From Chondrosia reniformis (lineage: Eukaryota; Porifera; Demospongiae; Chondrillida; Chondrillidae): a stretch of DNA of 64,000 bases. A program made the translations under genes and the position numbers. The notes beneath the pieces are model-generated. The model was given only the letters and a program-made list of their open reading frames with translations. It ran no database searches and was not told where the DNA came from. Shown in pieces: positions 10,750 to 21,829 of the stretch (position 1 is the stretch's first letter; each line of letters begins with the position of its first letter). The stretch spans positions 496,001-560,000 of the forward strand of contig OX359201.1 in assembly GCA_947172415.1 (NCBI GenBank). The letters run 5' to 3'.

Positions 10750-12303
10750 TTAGGACTTGTAGTGGTAGTACTTCCGTAGGCTGTCCACGTACATCCATTC
10801 AGTAACACGAGCAGGACTCAGCAGCTTACAAAAGTGCATTCCTTGAAACCCAGGAATGGGATAGGTGACTTTGGTCTTCAGAGCCAAGGATCTTACCTCA
10901 AGTGTCTCCCCACCAGTTGAGTTCTTCCCCGTCTTGTACTCCATTGGCTTGAAGATCCAAATGCCTCCATTATTATCAATTTCATCATCTAGCATTACCA
11001 TCTTCACACCGTATGTGATGTACCTTGCTAATGTTGCAGGGCCAACATTGGCCATTGACCAGTTGTATGAGTTCTCGTTGATCATCTTACAGAGTGAGGG
11101 GCCATCTGTGGTGTTGAAATCTACAGATCCCATTCCAGCAGCCTCCATGATGGTCTGACGTGATTTCATCTTTCCCCTGATCTCGCTGGCAGAGTTGTAT
11201 GAAAGTCCTGTATCAATCTTCTCGACTGCTGAATATATGTTCTGGCTCACTGATGTCAGGTTGACTGTGCAGTTTAGTAGGGGAACCGCACAAGAGTTCC
11301 GTATCTGGGGATGATGAATGTGAGGGAAGATTTCCGAAGCTGGATGAAATTCATCTGTGTCATTCAGCTTGGCAACCAGTTTGGGTCCTCCCATTAATTT
11401 AACTGCATATCTGGTCCACTCACAGCCAACCTGACAAGCTGGGGTGTGAGGGTTCTCGTTGCAGGGGGGCTTGAACTCGTAAAAACCTTCATATTCATAA
11501 GCATTAATTATGGGCTGTAGAAAATCTCCTGTTTCTTTTACCATTTTCATCAGCTCTGTAAAGGCAGTTTTATTTCCTAACTGAGTCGAGATGAAAGCAG
11601 TAACAACAGAGGCACTTTGAAAGTGAGCTGATTGAAAAGATATCTCTGGTTTTAGATCTAAAACTGTAACTTCTGGAGGCACTGTGCCATTATCAGAGGC
11701 AAACTGATAGTGATTCATACCTCGTACAATTACCACGGGAAACCTGACGACATCGTACGCGCTGAACAGACCCAAGCGAGACCGGTGATAATATTCTTCC
11801 ATTATTCTGGTGACTCGACACACTCCATCAAGTTCGCCAGACAGTGTTAATGTGGGGACTGGATAGCTTGTGTTACGATATTTACGTTGCAGGAATGAAC
11901 CGAGCAATATCTGTCCTTTGAACGAAGGATGACCAGCAACATACGACTGCACGTCTAATCCGCTGAGAGAGTGAGCGGCCAGAAAGGTTGCGTTCGCTTT
12001 CATGCCCTCTGTCTGCATCTGTTTAAGAACCCGTTCGACCCCACTTCCAATGTCTAAGGGTACGGGAAGGTCGAACTTGTATTCTGGCACACCCACCCAT
12101 ACCGCTAGATCGGGAGATGCGGACTGGACAGATTTAGCTAAAGGTACGTATTCGTCTGGTTTAAACCAAGGACCTTGAACTAGGATGATTGCAACTTGCC
12201 TTCCACCAGACGTCTCGGGTTTTAGGATAACGTCTCCTCCAAAGCAAATAGCAGCAAGAAACAAGCAGAGAAATTGTGTCCATTTAATGTGCGAAGCAGC
12301 CAT
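10750..12303 (-). CDS. Secreted alpha/beta-hydrolase-like protein (intronless)
   Basis: A single open frame of 517 residues. It starts with a hydrophobic signal peptide (residues about 8-22, FLCLFLAAICF). The first 230 residues look like an alpha/beta hydrolase: AAHSLSG with Ser112 as likely nucleophile, SGELDG with Asp159 and MNHYQ with His198 form a plausible catalytic triad. The elbow is A-x-S-x-S rather than G-x-S-x-G. Residues about 250-517 are a long C-terminal region with paired cysteines and many N-glycosylation sequons, and I do not recognise it. The nearest familiar fold group is the chlorophyllase/dienelactone hydrolase-like enzymes, but the substrate cannot be named. The gene ends about 135 bp from ERAL1 in convergent orientation. 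Being intronless among intron-rich neighbours suggests retroposition or ancient intron loss. Confidence 0.8.
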   Translation of the reverse strand: MAASHIKWTQFLCLFLAAICFGGDVILKPETSGGRQVAIILVQGPWFKPDEYVPLAKSVQSASPDLAVWVGVPEYKFDLPVPLDIGSGVERVLKQMQTEGMKANATFLAAHSLSGLDVQSYVAGHPSFKGQILLGSFLQRKYRNTSYPVPTLTLSGELDGVCRVTRIMEEYYHRSRLGLFSAYDVVRFPVVIVRGMNHYQFASDNGTVPPEVTVLDLKPEISFQSAHFQSASVVTAFISTQLGNKTAFTELMKMVKETGDFLQPIINAYEYEGFYEFKPPCNENPHTPACQVGCEWTRYAVKLMGGPKLVAKLNDTDEFHPASEIFPHIHHPQIRNSCAVPLLNCTVNLTSVSQNIYSAVEKIDTGLSYNSASEIRGKMKSRQTIMEAAGMGSVDFNTTDGPSLCKMINENSYNWSMANVGPATLARYITYGVKMVMLDDEIDNNGGIWIFKPMEYKTGKNSTGGETLEVRSLALKTKVTYPIPGFQGMHFCKLLSPARVTEWMYVDSLRKYYHYKS

Positions 12304-13610
12304 TTTGCTAGTGGTCTAGTTTATGTGCATACATGCAATCTTTATGTATTCGCAGTGGCTAGAGTGCCGGTACCGGTAATTTTAAGAATTGTCTGTCGAT
12401 AAGTTCGTTACGGGTACTGGCATCATTAATTTTTGGATTAGTGTATACGTACCGGTAAGGCTTGTTACTGTAAGCCGGGTTATCATTGACTTGTTTATTA
12501 CTGCATGGCGCACTGAAATAAGTTTTTCTTCCACATGATACCAGCATGACCTACAACAATTTACATTTGAGTTTCTTGTTGCTATGTTTTATTGGAACTT
12601 ATGTCTTCCATCATGGCCACCTTCCTCATGTTTCGCAGGTTATTGTTAAATTATTATTATTATACTACTAATGACATTCATTGCCTTTAAATCATATTCA
12701 TGAGATATAGTGATATCCGTAGGACCAAAGAAACATTAACTGGCACTTTAACACATTTTACAGTACCCGTACGGGCGCTTATGATATTTAATATAAATTC
12801 CAATATTTGAATTTTCCTAAGTAAATTGTAAAGTAAAGTAAGAGTAAAAATATAGTCTACATCCTGTAAAAAGTTATTTTTTCAATATTAATTTTACATG
12901 TCACAACGAGAAAAAAGAAGAAAAACGACCCAAGCGTGTTTGGAACTCAATCGGTTCCCAGACCCTTCAACAAATATCGCGATATGCTAACGATAAGAAA
13001 AAAGAAAAAACCAGTCACGTTAGCCAGCAGAGACTGCTGTTAACATCGAGCACCACGAGGAGGTGTGACTTGGATTTTGCTCGACGCAGGGAGTTCACGT
13101 TACCATCCACAATGCGAGCCGTCCTTCCATCGCTGGTCGTCTGGGGCCAGGATCGTTGGTAACGCCTAACTGGTGCAGTTTCAGCTTTGGTAGTCACAGA
13201 GTGACAGAACCGGCCTTATCCCTCCCCTGGTTCCGTTGTATCGATAAATCGATAATTGGTGAGCACATCCCCATGGCACCAACCGATACAGGGCAGCTAC
13301 GGAACCTAGACACTGCCAAGCCAACGAATTAGGACTTACTCCCTTTCCCTTTTGCCATTCTCCGAGCAAAAGAAATAACTATAACGTATTGTTTTATTAC
13401 GGCTACTTTAAAACAGCTTTGCATGTGTACAGCATTTGTATATAAGCTGTTGCTTATCGATGTACCGTTATATATACTTATACATTATATATATTTATAT
13501 AATAATTCTTGACGGTATATATATGTACTTAACCACTTTTGTATACACTTTAATAGCTCACTTTTTATGTACCTGCATGTACCGGCACTTTAGCGCAATA
13601 CGTTCCGTTA
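12304..13610. other. Intergenic region upstream of hydrolase
   Basis: No gene recognised. Short open frames (for example at 13015-13197 and 13181-13369 on the minus strand) show no family similarity. The stretch at about 12990-13375 has noticeably higher GC than its surroundings and contains a TATCGATAAATCGATA palindrome; its nature is unknown. The rest is AT-rich. Confidence 0.4.
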
Positions 13611-13880
13611 CCGGTGTCACAGGATATTTTATCCCCCGTGTATTTTATCCGCCCGGATAGTATAAACTATCCCGGCGGATAAACGAAACTAGGAAATTTT
13701 ATCCTACCCTAGGATAATTTATCCTACCCTAGGATAATTTATCTAATACTCTACGATTTAAGCGTATCATCACGAAATCCTTTAGATACATAAGAAGGAA
13801 CCTTGGGCTGAAAAAGGGATACGATTTTAGGATTTTCAGCCAATAGGAAAGTGACAAAATAGAAAAGCGCTGAAAATGTC

Positions 13881-13887
13881 TATAAAA
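13881..13887 (+). promoter_or_regulatory. TATA box of the Ginger1 frame
   Basis: TATAAAA lies 50 bp upstream of the ATG at 13931, inside the element. This suggests the transposon's own promoter has been kept. Confidence 0.55.
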
Positions 13888-13930
13888 ACCGTTGCATTTT
13901 CGTCCGTAACAGTTTAATAACCGATCTACA

Positions 13931-14122
13931 ATGACATCGACGATACTATCAGAGGAGAGATGCCAAGCACTCGTTCACTATATCCACGGAAGCAAGGAAA
14001 ATCGACCCGAATATCCTGACGGATTCACAGCTAACGATAAGAGAGCGTTGAGACAGCAGGCCGAGAAATTTGATGAACGAAACGTTGTTCTATTTCGAAA
14101 AACAGATTATGTATTTTATTAA
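13931..14122 (+). pseudogene. N-terminal remnant of Ginger1 transposase
   Basis: A 63-residue frame. The segment from EYPDGFTANDKRALRQQAEKF to NVVLFRK resembles the start of Gypsy-type integrases and Ginger1 transposases (a YP motif followed by a basic helix that precedes the HHCC zinc finger). It stops before the zinc finger and DDE core, so it cannot encode an active transposase. It could still bind DNA or be a relic of a deletion product. Confidence 0.65.
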
Positions 14123-14653
14123 GTATTTTGTACTTATTTATTAATAATAAACATTCATATATGACAAATGATTAGGATAAACTATCCTAGTATATTTCAT
14201 CCCCCAGATAAAATATCCTAGGATATACTATCCTAGAGTAGGATATAATTTCCTAGGGTAGGATAAATTTTCCTAGGATAAAGTATCCCAGGGGGATATT
14301 TTATCCTAGGATACTTTATCCGGGGGGATAAAATTTAGGGGGGATAGAATTTACTGTGACACCGGTACCGATACTCTATATAGCCACTGCATTATATATT
14401 TATACAATTATTATATATTATTTCATTTATTTTTCTACTTTACATAGGTTCATGTGCGCAATAATCACTTCATAATGCAAACAGCATGCACGATAATATT
14501 TTTATACGTACATCTATAAAATGATGCTATGATCAATCATCGAAAATGTACGTAGTGATCAAGTAAAAAGGCAATTACAGAAAAAGGTAAATAAAAGAAG
14601 TCAATTTGACTCAGTTAAAATTAAAAAGTCATGCATAACAACAAATAAGGTTT

Positions 14654-17600
14654 TCATGATCTGTGGTGGTCATGTATAACGTGAAGGTGGTTGGAGCTTG
14701 CTCTCTCCTCAGAGACTCCGGTTGAGCTAGTATTACTTTTTCTGTGGGTAGGCAGAGGAGATAACTTTCTTCCTGAATATTTAGCAGAGTGATGTGCGGC
14801 CATGTTTCCACTCCCAGACTGTCTATTGTAGTCACTAACTGGCTCCTCTACATCAATTTTTGGTATAATAAAGGAATCTGGTTTTGAACAGCACCATTCG
14901 GAAATTAAACATTTGAACTGCAATACAAAAATCACTATGAATTGTAACATATTCAGGATATATACATTAATAATCTAAAGAAACTTTACACAGTTGACAT
15001 GTACGTATACAAGGCTATTAGTAAATGAAAATATGAATATTTATTTTTTTGGCTGAATATTGGGGAAAACCTACAGATCTTTGGAACGTATACTGAGTGT
15101 ATATTGAGTAACTTACTTTGTGCACATAAGTAGCCAAGAAGATGGGCCAGAGCCAAATTAAGTCTCTTAGCAACGCTGCCACCGGTGCAATTACTAAAAT
15201 ATTAGTTCCATAATGTGACCTTTGAAGCAATATAAAAGCTGGTACCAAAATGGCTGCAGGAATGCTTGCAAGGGCTGGAGTGGTGATATCATGTAGAGCA
15301 TCTCTGTAGAATCTGGGTGTGCTGATATGAATCTGGGCAATCATGAACAATCCAAACAATGCATTAAGGAAATACCACACCCCCAAAATTAGTAGCCACA
15401 CCCACCACCATTGACCACCCTCCTCTACATAGTACACTGACTTGACATCCTCACTTGTATATTCCTAATTTAAAAAGTAATTACATGACTGAAATATATA
15501 GTCGTTTAGAGAAGAATTTCAAACCTCACCACTTCTCTAGTCATTTCTTCAGGACTAACAATCGACCAAGTCAATAAAAATATTGCAACAAACAGCACGG
15601 AGAATCCGATGTATATCAATAGATATCTATCACTGAGACGCTTCTGCACAAAGAGATTGATTATGTGTAGTTTAGAGACATATTGGAAGTACCTATGTAT
15701 ATTATGTGTAGTTTAGAGGCATATTGGAAGTACCTACGTATATTATGTGTAGTTTAGAGGCATATTGGAAGTACCTACGTATATTATGTGTAGTTTAGAG
15801 GCATATTGGAAGTACCTATGTATATTATGTGTAGTTTAGAGGCATATTGGAAGTACCTACGTATATTATGTGTAGTTTAGAGGCATATTGGAAGTACCTA
15901 CGTATATTATGTGTAGTTTAGAGGCATATTGGAAGTACCTACGTATATTATGTGTAGTTTAGAGGCATATTGGAAGTACCTACGTATATTATGTGTAGTT
16001 TAGAGGCATATTGGAAGTACCTACGTATATTTTGTGTAGTTTAGAGGCATATTGGAAGTACCTACGTATATTTTGTGTAGTTTAGAGGCATATTGGAAGT
16101 ACCTACGTATATTATGTGTAGTTTAGAGGCATATTGGAAGTACCTACGTATATTTTGTGTAGTTTAGAGGCATATTGGAAGTACCTACGTATATTATGTG
16201 TAGTTTAGAGGCATATTGGAAGTACCTACGTATATTATGTGTAGTTTAGAGACATATTGGAAGTACCTACGTATATTATGTGGACTGCACGCTACATACA
16301 TATGAGCATACGTACGTACGTACTCTTTTAACTAGAGTTGGATTATACAATATTCTGTACATTCTCCAGGTCTTTGCTACTATACTGCCAAATGTAATCA
16401 TGAGTCCAATATGAAAGAACCAATAGGTGGACTGGATGAAGAGATAGGAATAGGTTGGTTGGTTGGTTGGATGGATGGATGGATGGATGGATGGGTGGAT
16501 GGATGGATGGATGGATGGGTGGGTGGATGGGTGGATGGATGGGTGGGTGGGTGGGTGGAGGGATGGTTGGATGGTTGGATGGATGGATGGATTGGTGGAT
16601 GGATGGATGGATGGATGGGTGGATTGGTGGATGGGTGGATGGATGGATGGATGGGTGGATGGATAGCTATGGATGGATGGATAATGAAGGCTGTACCTAC
16701 CATTAACCATATCTTGACTTCTGTCTGATCTGTTATATGCTGAAAGGTGTTTAGCAGAAATATCCCATAAACAAGTGAGCCAATGGATGCTAATGCCATT
16801 CCAAAACACATTAAAATATTCATGTTGGAAGAAGACGTGCTAAAAGATCTAAGTGAAAACACAAGTAATAATAAACAGAGGGAGCAGAGATCATGTACGT
16901 AGTGCTGATCTTACTTTAATTTTCGAAAGAGAAATGTCAGTATTATAAATCCTGTGAACAAAGCTATGTTCAAGATGGAAATGATAATCAAAACAAGTGT
17001 AGCAGTGAGATTGTAATTCAGGTTAACTTCTTCAGGACCGTCCAATGGAGCCTTACCATCTAATTGAGAAAGGAAGGGAGGCCAGGTGTAATAGGGAGGG
17101 GCAGTGGGAGGTGAAGTGGGAGGGGGACAGTCGGAGGGGCAGTGAGAGGTGAAGTGGGAGAGGGGCAGTGGGAGGGGCAGTGGGAGGGGCAGTGTAAGGT
17201 GAAGTGGGAGGGGGAGTGGGAGGGGCAGTGAGAGAGAGGCAGTGGGAGGGGGGCAGTGGGAGGGGGCAGTAGGAGGGGGGTGGGAGAGGGGCAGTGGGAG
17301 GTGAAGTGGGAGGGGGGTGGGAGAGGGGCAGTGGGAGGTGAAGTAGGAGGGGGTGGGAGAGGGGCAGTGAGAGGTGAAGTAGGAGGGGGGTGGGAGAGGG
17401 GTAGTGGAATGGATGAGTAATAAGCAAGTGATAAGAAAAATGAAATAGTCAATCAAGAGTGAAATATTTATGGAGAAATTAATCCCAGAAAAGTATTGCA
17501 TAGGAACCATACTGGTAAAATAGATCTTTTCATCTACAATACGACCCTGATAGTAGATTGCCCTCTCTTCAAAGGCTTCGCTGAAATACTGGACATCCAC

Positions 17601-20600
17601 ACCTGAAATGAATTACGTATTATAGAACAGATAAATTTAAAGACGTTAACTTATGTAGGTAAATGGGAACTTCATTTTTCTATATACAATATTAGCACAT
17701 AAACACAGCTTATGGTGTGTACTCACCAGAATTAAATTGTAAAATTTCCAAGCTAGAATTTTTATTGAATCCTCCAATGAAAGATACTAAGCCCTGTGAA
17801 AAGGAATTCACTTCTCCTAATTGCTGAATATAGCATATAGTCTGTGGTAAAGAAACTTACTGAGACACCATTAAAAGAGACGTTTGATAAACTGTCATTA
17901 AGTACATCTGCTATTTCAAGAGACTCGTTGGTTATCTCTATAGAGTTAGAATAGTCATCCAGAGATAGGTTTCTACTTTTCAAAATGGGAATGGAATCAT
18001 CAAGTGCCTTTGCTAATGCCCAGATTGAGTCGTATATGTAGCCATTCTTCAATTGTGCCACACAGTGAAAATTGTCGTTTCCACCGAGAGATTTGACATT
18101 TTCCTTGTAAGCAGTGACAGTCTACATAAACAAAGTCTACAAGTGACACAAGTGGACAGAAGCAAACCGACCTTTCACCTTTGTACCTTTCCTGACAAAA
18201 GAACTTCATCCTCATTGTCAGGTACCAACACATCGTTGCCTAGGATACCAAAGGAATTGTTCAAGGCAATTTTGATGTTATTTATCTCTTCTTGTGTGAA
18301 ATATTCAAGATTGAAGGTGTTCCAAGCCACAGTGAACCAGACATATCTCTCTCCATACATATCTCTGTTGTATACCTAGAAGGGAACCAGACAACTGGTA
18401 AATAACCTTCCCTCCAGTAAAATAGAGCAGAATACACTTTTCTTTATATATATATGCAAGAAGGATTACTAGGATAGCACATTATAGTAATGAGTGTTTT
18501 TATATACACAATGCAGCCATTAATCCAGGTAATACTAACCCATGCAGAAACAGCTGCCTAACTCAATAAAAATGGAAGTAAAGTTAGTATGAACTGCATC
18601 CTCATCCAAAGCTATAGGCCTCACTAAGCTATAGGTTTCCCTAAAGCTATAGGCCTCCCTAAGCTATAGGCCTCCCTAAGCTATAGGCCTCCCTAAGCTA
18701 TAGGTCACATAGTCCCCTATGGCCCCATAAGTCTGTTACCCTGGCTAAAGGAAAATGTTTAGATTGTGTGATTATTTCATAATGTAGTCTCTGGCTATAT
18801 AAATTATAATGTGACCCCTAAGAACATTCATGACATCATCATCATCATCATTATTGTTTAGCAGGATACACCAGACAGTGAAAAATAGGGTAACCATAAC
18901 AACATTGAAAACGTCCAAAAGCAAATCCTTACAAACACTATATAACAATATCATCCTATATACATGTGCAAGATGAAAATAGTCCAATTGAGTCATTAAA
19001 GGTCTACAGACTGTGAAACCACATTAAAGAGTTTAGTGTTTTCATAACATTCAGTAAGTGTGAAATACATCAATATGTGTGAAATACATCAATATGTGTT
19101 GAATACATTCAATATGTGTTGAATACATTCAATATGTGTTGAATACATTCAATATGTCTACACATCCAGGTCAGAGTCCTAACAAATGTATTAGCACAAC
19201 TAATTATACTATCTACATAGATTTGTTCTTTGACCTTATATTGTTAAGAAAATCATATATTCGTACGTAATTGAATATTGCACACTATATACATGTATGT
19301 ATGTGTAATATATACACTTACACTATTATGTAATATACTGTATGTTATTGTACGTATACACATATATACCCTATGTACAAAAGGAATTGAGTATACGTAC
19401 GTATAATACTCACTTCAAGCCAGAATCTTGGAGCTTGCCTGCTTGATATGAAGGCTACAATTATTCTCCTATCATTTTCCTATAAAAAATCAAAATCTTA
19501 TGTAACATCAACAAATATATTAACTTGTCTAAAATCATAAAATCATTGAATAATATAAAGATTTGCTGGAAGCTATATTATGCCATTGAACTTTATATGT
19601 ATTTATATGCATTATTACCTTTAGTAAACTCAATACTAGAGAGGGATCTTCTGAATATCCCTCTGTAAGAACATCAATGTTTAGCGTGCTGTCATTGGTA
19701 ATTTCATCTCTTAAATGATTGGCTGTCTATAAATTAGAAGGAAGAGAGGAAATAGAATCTGATATTCAGTGACAATGTTGTGGTATGATGTGTGACTTCT
19801 GTAACAGGGAGTAATAATACAGAGCCCTTTGAAAGATATTTTCATTTAATGATGAATATTAAAGGTTAATCATCTGATAAAAGCCAACTCATACTCACAA
19901 GGATTCATTAGTACGCCATACAGGTTAAATTACCTCGACAAAGTATGGATCTATGGCATACACTATTGCCACTCTCTTCCATTCGAACCTCTTAAAGAGT
20001 GCTATAAACGCCTTATTGTATTCCCGTACTGTAGGATTCATAGAATAGAAACGTCCATAGAGAGTTCGATTAAGGAAACTTATAGAACTTGCACTGTATG
20101 ATAACTACAATAAAACATAATGTGACATAATATATTATGTTGATAAACAGAAGTACAGAAATGACTGAATACCCTCAATTAACATAGTTTAAACACTTAA
20201 TCAAATAGTAATTATATAGTAGCAGCCACAAGTGACTAATCAGTAACAATGTGACATGACAATACAAAATAATGGTTAGAAAGTCAAGTGTGTAACACAA
20301 ATACTAAACACTGTTTAAAACATACAGTATTTTCAATGCAAATAATAAACAACAATGGATAATTATTTTCAATATACAAATTCCATTCCATTGCATACTT
20401 GTGTCATATTGAAATGCTGACTGGTAAGGCTACCAACTACAGTAGCTGCATCAGAACAGGCTGGTCCCAAAATCATGTGATATACTGTACTGGTATCCAT
20501 GACAACACTTTTATAAAAATTCAACAATGTATCATTTGCATGACACTAAAAGAAATAACAAAGATATCAAAAATAAACAATTTAAGCTAATTGGGTTTGA

Positions 20601-21608
20601 AATTAGATATAGGGATCATCATACCATATAAAATATCATTTTTCAAATTCAGTTTGTCTTATCTACTACCGTATAACTAATAGCTTTGAATTACGATGGT
20701 ATGCATAATTTTATGGGAGAACTGGCTACATACACTAGTAAAAGTGAGTATAAACTTTATTTCCAGCTGTAAATTTAAATCTGATACTATATACTCTAAC
20801 TCTGTGTCCACTGCACAAAGGTGGCATTTTAACAATTTAGCTATAACTACCATCTTTTGAAAGGATCATCTTTCGACTTTTAGAGCGTCTAAAGACGCAG
20901 TTTTGTTGTCTCTCTTGATCATCAGACGTTTTGACCCCAAGGGTCTTTAGTGACTGATGTTGGTCTACAGGTGTCTACTTATGTAAAACAATGATGTAGT
21001 TCAAATTTTACTATGATGACATAATCAATAGCCATCCCTCTGATATAAGACCAGCCTATATAATGAGCGGTGGGGCTTCCATGGTTAAAATGATGATAAC
21101 TTTGGTGTATTATATTACCAAGAGAGGAGATAACAGTAGTCCTACAATGCTGTTAATGTTAAGATTAATATGATGGAAAATATAACGAAATATTCCTAGA
21201 GACATGCATGGTTGATGTCAATAAGGACCTTGACTTGACTTGGGGAAAACCTTATAGCATAACTTTGCGCTGTTCGCTGATAAGGCATTCGCAAATTACC
21301 TGTGAGTTCCTCGCGTGTAAGACCAGTCTGTAACGCTCCTTTGACAAGTTTTGTAGAGTTCCGTTCGTAAGGGCAATGTCGGCATTCACTTCATTAACTG
21401 CCATCTTGAATATTGGAACATCTTCCAAGCGAACAGAAGCCGATGCATTTACCACGTTACATGGAATGAAAGTTAGAATATTTATGGGTCGGAACGGTTC
21501 GTCTTCCTCCGGTACTGAGCCGTTCCCTTCCGTAAGTCTGCTCCAGTAGCAGTGACACAGCAGAAAGGCCAGAAGCACTGAGTGCCTAACCTTTTTACGT
21601 CGATTCAT
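14654..21608 (-). CDS. GABA-B-type class C G-protein-coupled receptor
   Basis: Fifteen exons in unbroken phase encode 844 residues: 21608-21300, 20545-20399, 20104-19934, 19726-19619, 19479-19414, 18375-18187, 18121-17861, 17793-17727, 17602-17513, 17059-16915, 16848-16701, 16431-16324, 15643-15530, 15464-15117 and 14917-14654. The order is signal peptide ([14 protein letters not shown]), Venus-flytrap domain ([42 protein letters not shown]), then seven membrane helices without the Cys-rich domain of mGluRs, then a Ser/His-rich tail. GABA-B-like landmarks are [11 protein letters not shown] at TM2, VKIWLM before TM3 and [14 protein letters not shown] after it. The ligand need not be GABA: the LGPACSD and LSYSASS loops only partly match the GABAB1 binding loops. 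The ATG lies 221 bp from the GCLM ATG, divergently. Four introns carry minisatellites. Confidence 0.92.
15660..16280. repeat. ~41-bp minisatellite in receptor intron 12
   Basis: About fifteen nearly identical units containing TATGTGTAGTTTAGAGGCAT and ATTGGAAGTACCTACGTA. Few substitutions between units point to recent expansion or homogenisation. It lies between the TM3 and TM4 exons. Confidence 0.95.
16455..16680. repeat. (GGAT/GGGT)n-type satellite in receptor intron 11
   Basis: A long run of TGGA and TGGG tetranucleotides, with open frames in every phase that are artefacts. It occupies nearly all of the short intron between the TM2 and TM3 exons. Confidence 0.95.
17070..17405. repeat. GGGAGGGGCAGT-type purine-rich satellite in receptor intron 9
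   Basis: Irregular units around GGGAGGTGAAGTGGGAG and GGGCAGTGGGAG form a purine-rich strand (pyrimidine-rich in the sense of transcription). It immediately precedes the acceptor of the TM1 exon. Confidence 0.9.
18480..18725. repeat. Decayed R1 fragment and CTATAGGCCTCCCTAAG repeats
   Basis: The left half resembles R1 (CAGAAACAGCTGCCTAACTC, CTGCATCCTCATCCAAAGCT). The right half is five to six copies of a 17-bp CTATAGGCCTCCCTAAG unit that seems to have grown from the end of R1. Lies in receptor intron 5. Confidence 0.6.
19068..19160. repeat. 20-bp tandem repeat
   Basis: Four to five units of GTGTTGAATACATTCAATAT, each with internal dyad symmetry (TTGAATACATTCAA), in receptor intron 5. Confidence 0.85.
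20880..20990 (-). other. Diverged fold-back element with GGGTCAAAACGTC core
   Basis: On the minus strand AAAGACCCTTGGGGTC is followed by AAAACGTC, as in the elements at 1117 and 32977. The CTGATGA box has decayed to CACTAA. A separate hairpin GCGTCTAAAGACGC lies at the far end. Lies in receptor intron 1. Confidence 0.35.
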
Positions 21609-21829
21609 TTTACACTTCCATTGTGGTAATAGTGGTACTTAATGGACTGGCATCGCCTAGGGAAGCCCAACTTGAGCTTATTAGGTGCGTTCGGCAGGGG
21701 AGTGGTCGAATTGTGAAACCTTTCAAAATAGTTACGTAATCAGAAGACTGACCAATGACGTATCGCTAGATCGCTGGATCAAATCGCTATTGATATAGAT
21801 TCAGAAGCATTCTACTTGTAAGAACGAAA
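21609..21829. promoter_or_regulatory. Bidirectional promoter region receptor / GCLM
   Basis: 221 bp between two divergent ATG codons. No clear TATA box. It is more GC-rich than its surroundings. Confidence 0.55.

Larger units (their letters stand above)
13615..14361 (+). mobile_element. Short Ginger1-type DNA transposon
   Basis: 747 bp bounded by TGTCACAG and its exact complement CTGTGACA and flanked by CCGG on both sides (13611-13614 and 14362-14365), a 4-bp target duplication. Ginger1 elements are known for termini beginning TGT and for CCGG target duplications. The inverted termini continue imperfectly for about 50 bp (ATCCCCC...TTTTATCC...CGGATA). Both ends carry many TATCCTAGGATA-like palindromes, possible transposase-binding sites. 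A small frame (13931-14122) resembles the N-terminus of a Gypsy-integrase-like transposase. With no DDE domain present, the copy is an internally deleted, non-autonomous derivative. Confidence 0.85.

Noticed and set aside
16276..16862. His-Pro-Ser-Ile repeat proteins (both strands)
   Set aside because: Tetranucleotide satellite inside a receptor intron; only the flanking TM2 and TM3 exons are real.
17053..17452. Pro/Ser/Thr-rich frames before TM1
   Set aside because: Purine-rich satellite in intron 9; the true exons join 17513 to 17059 in phase.
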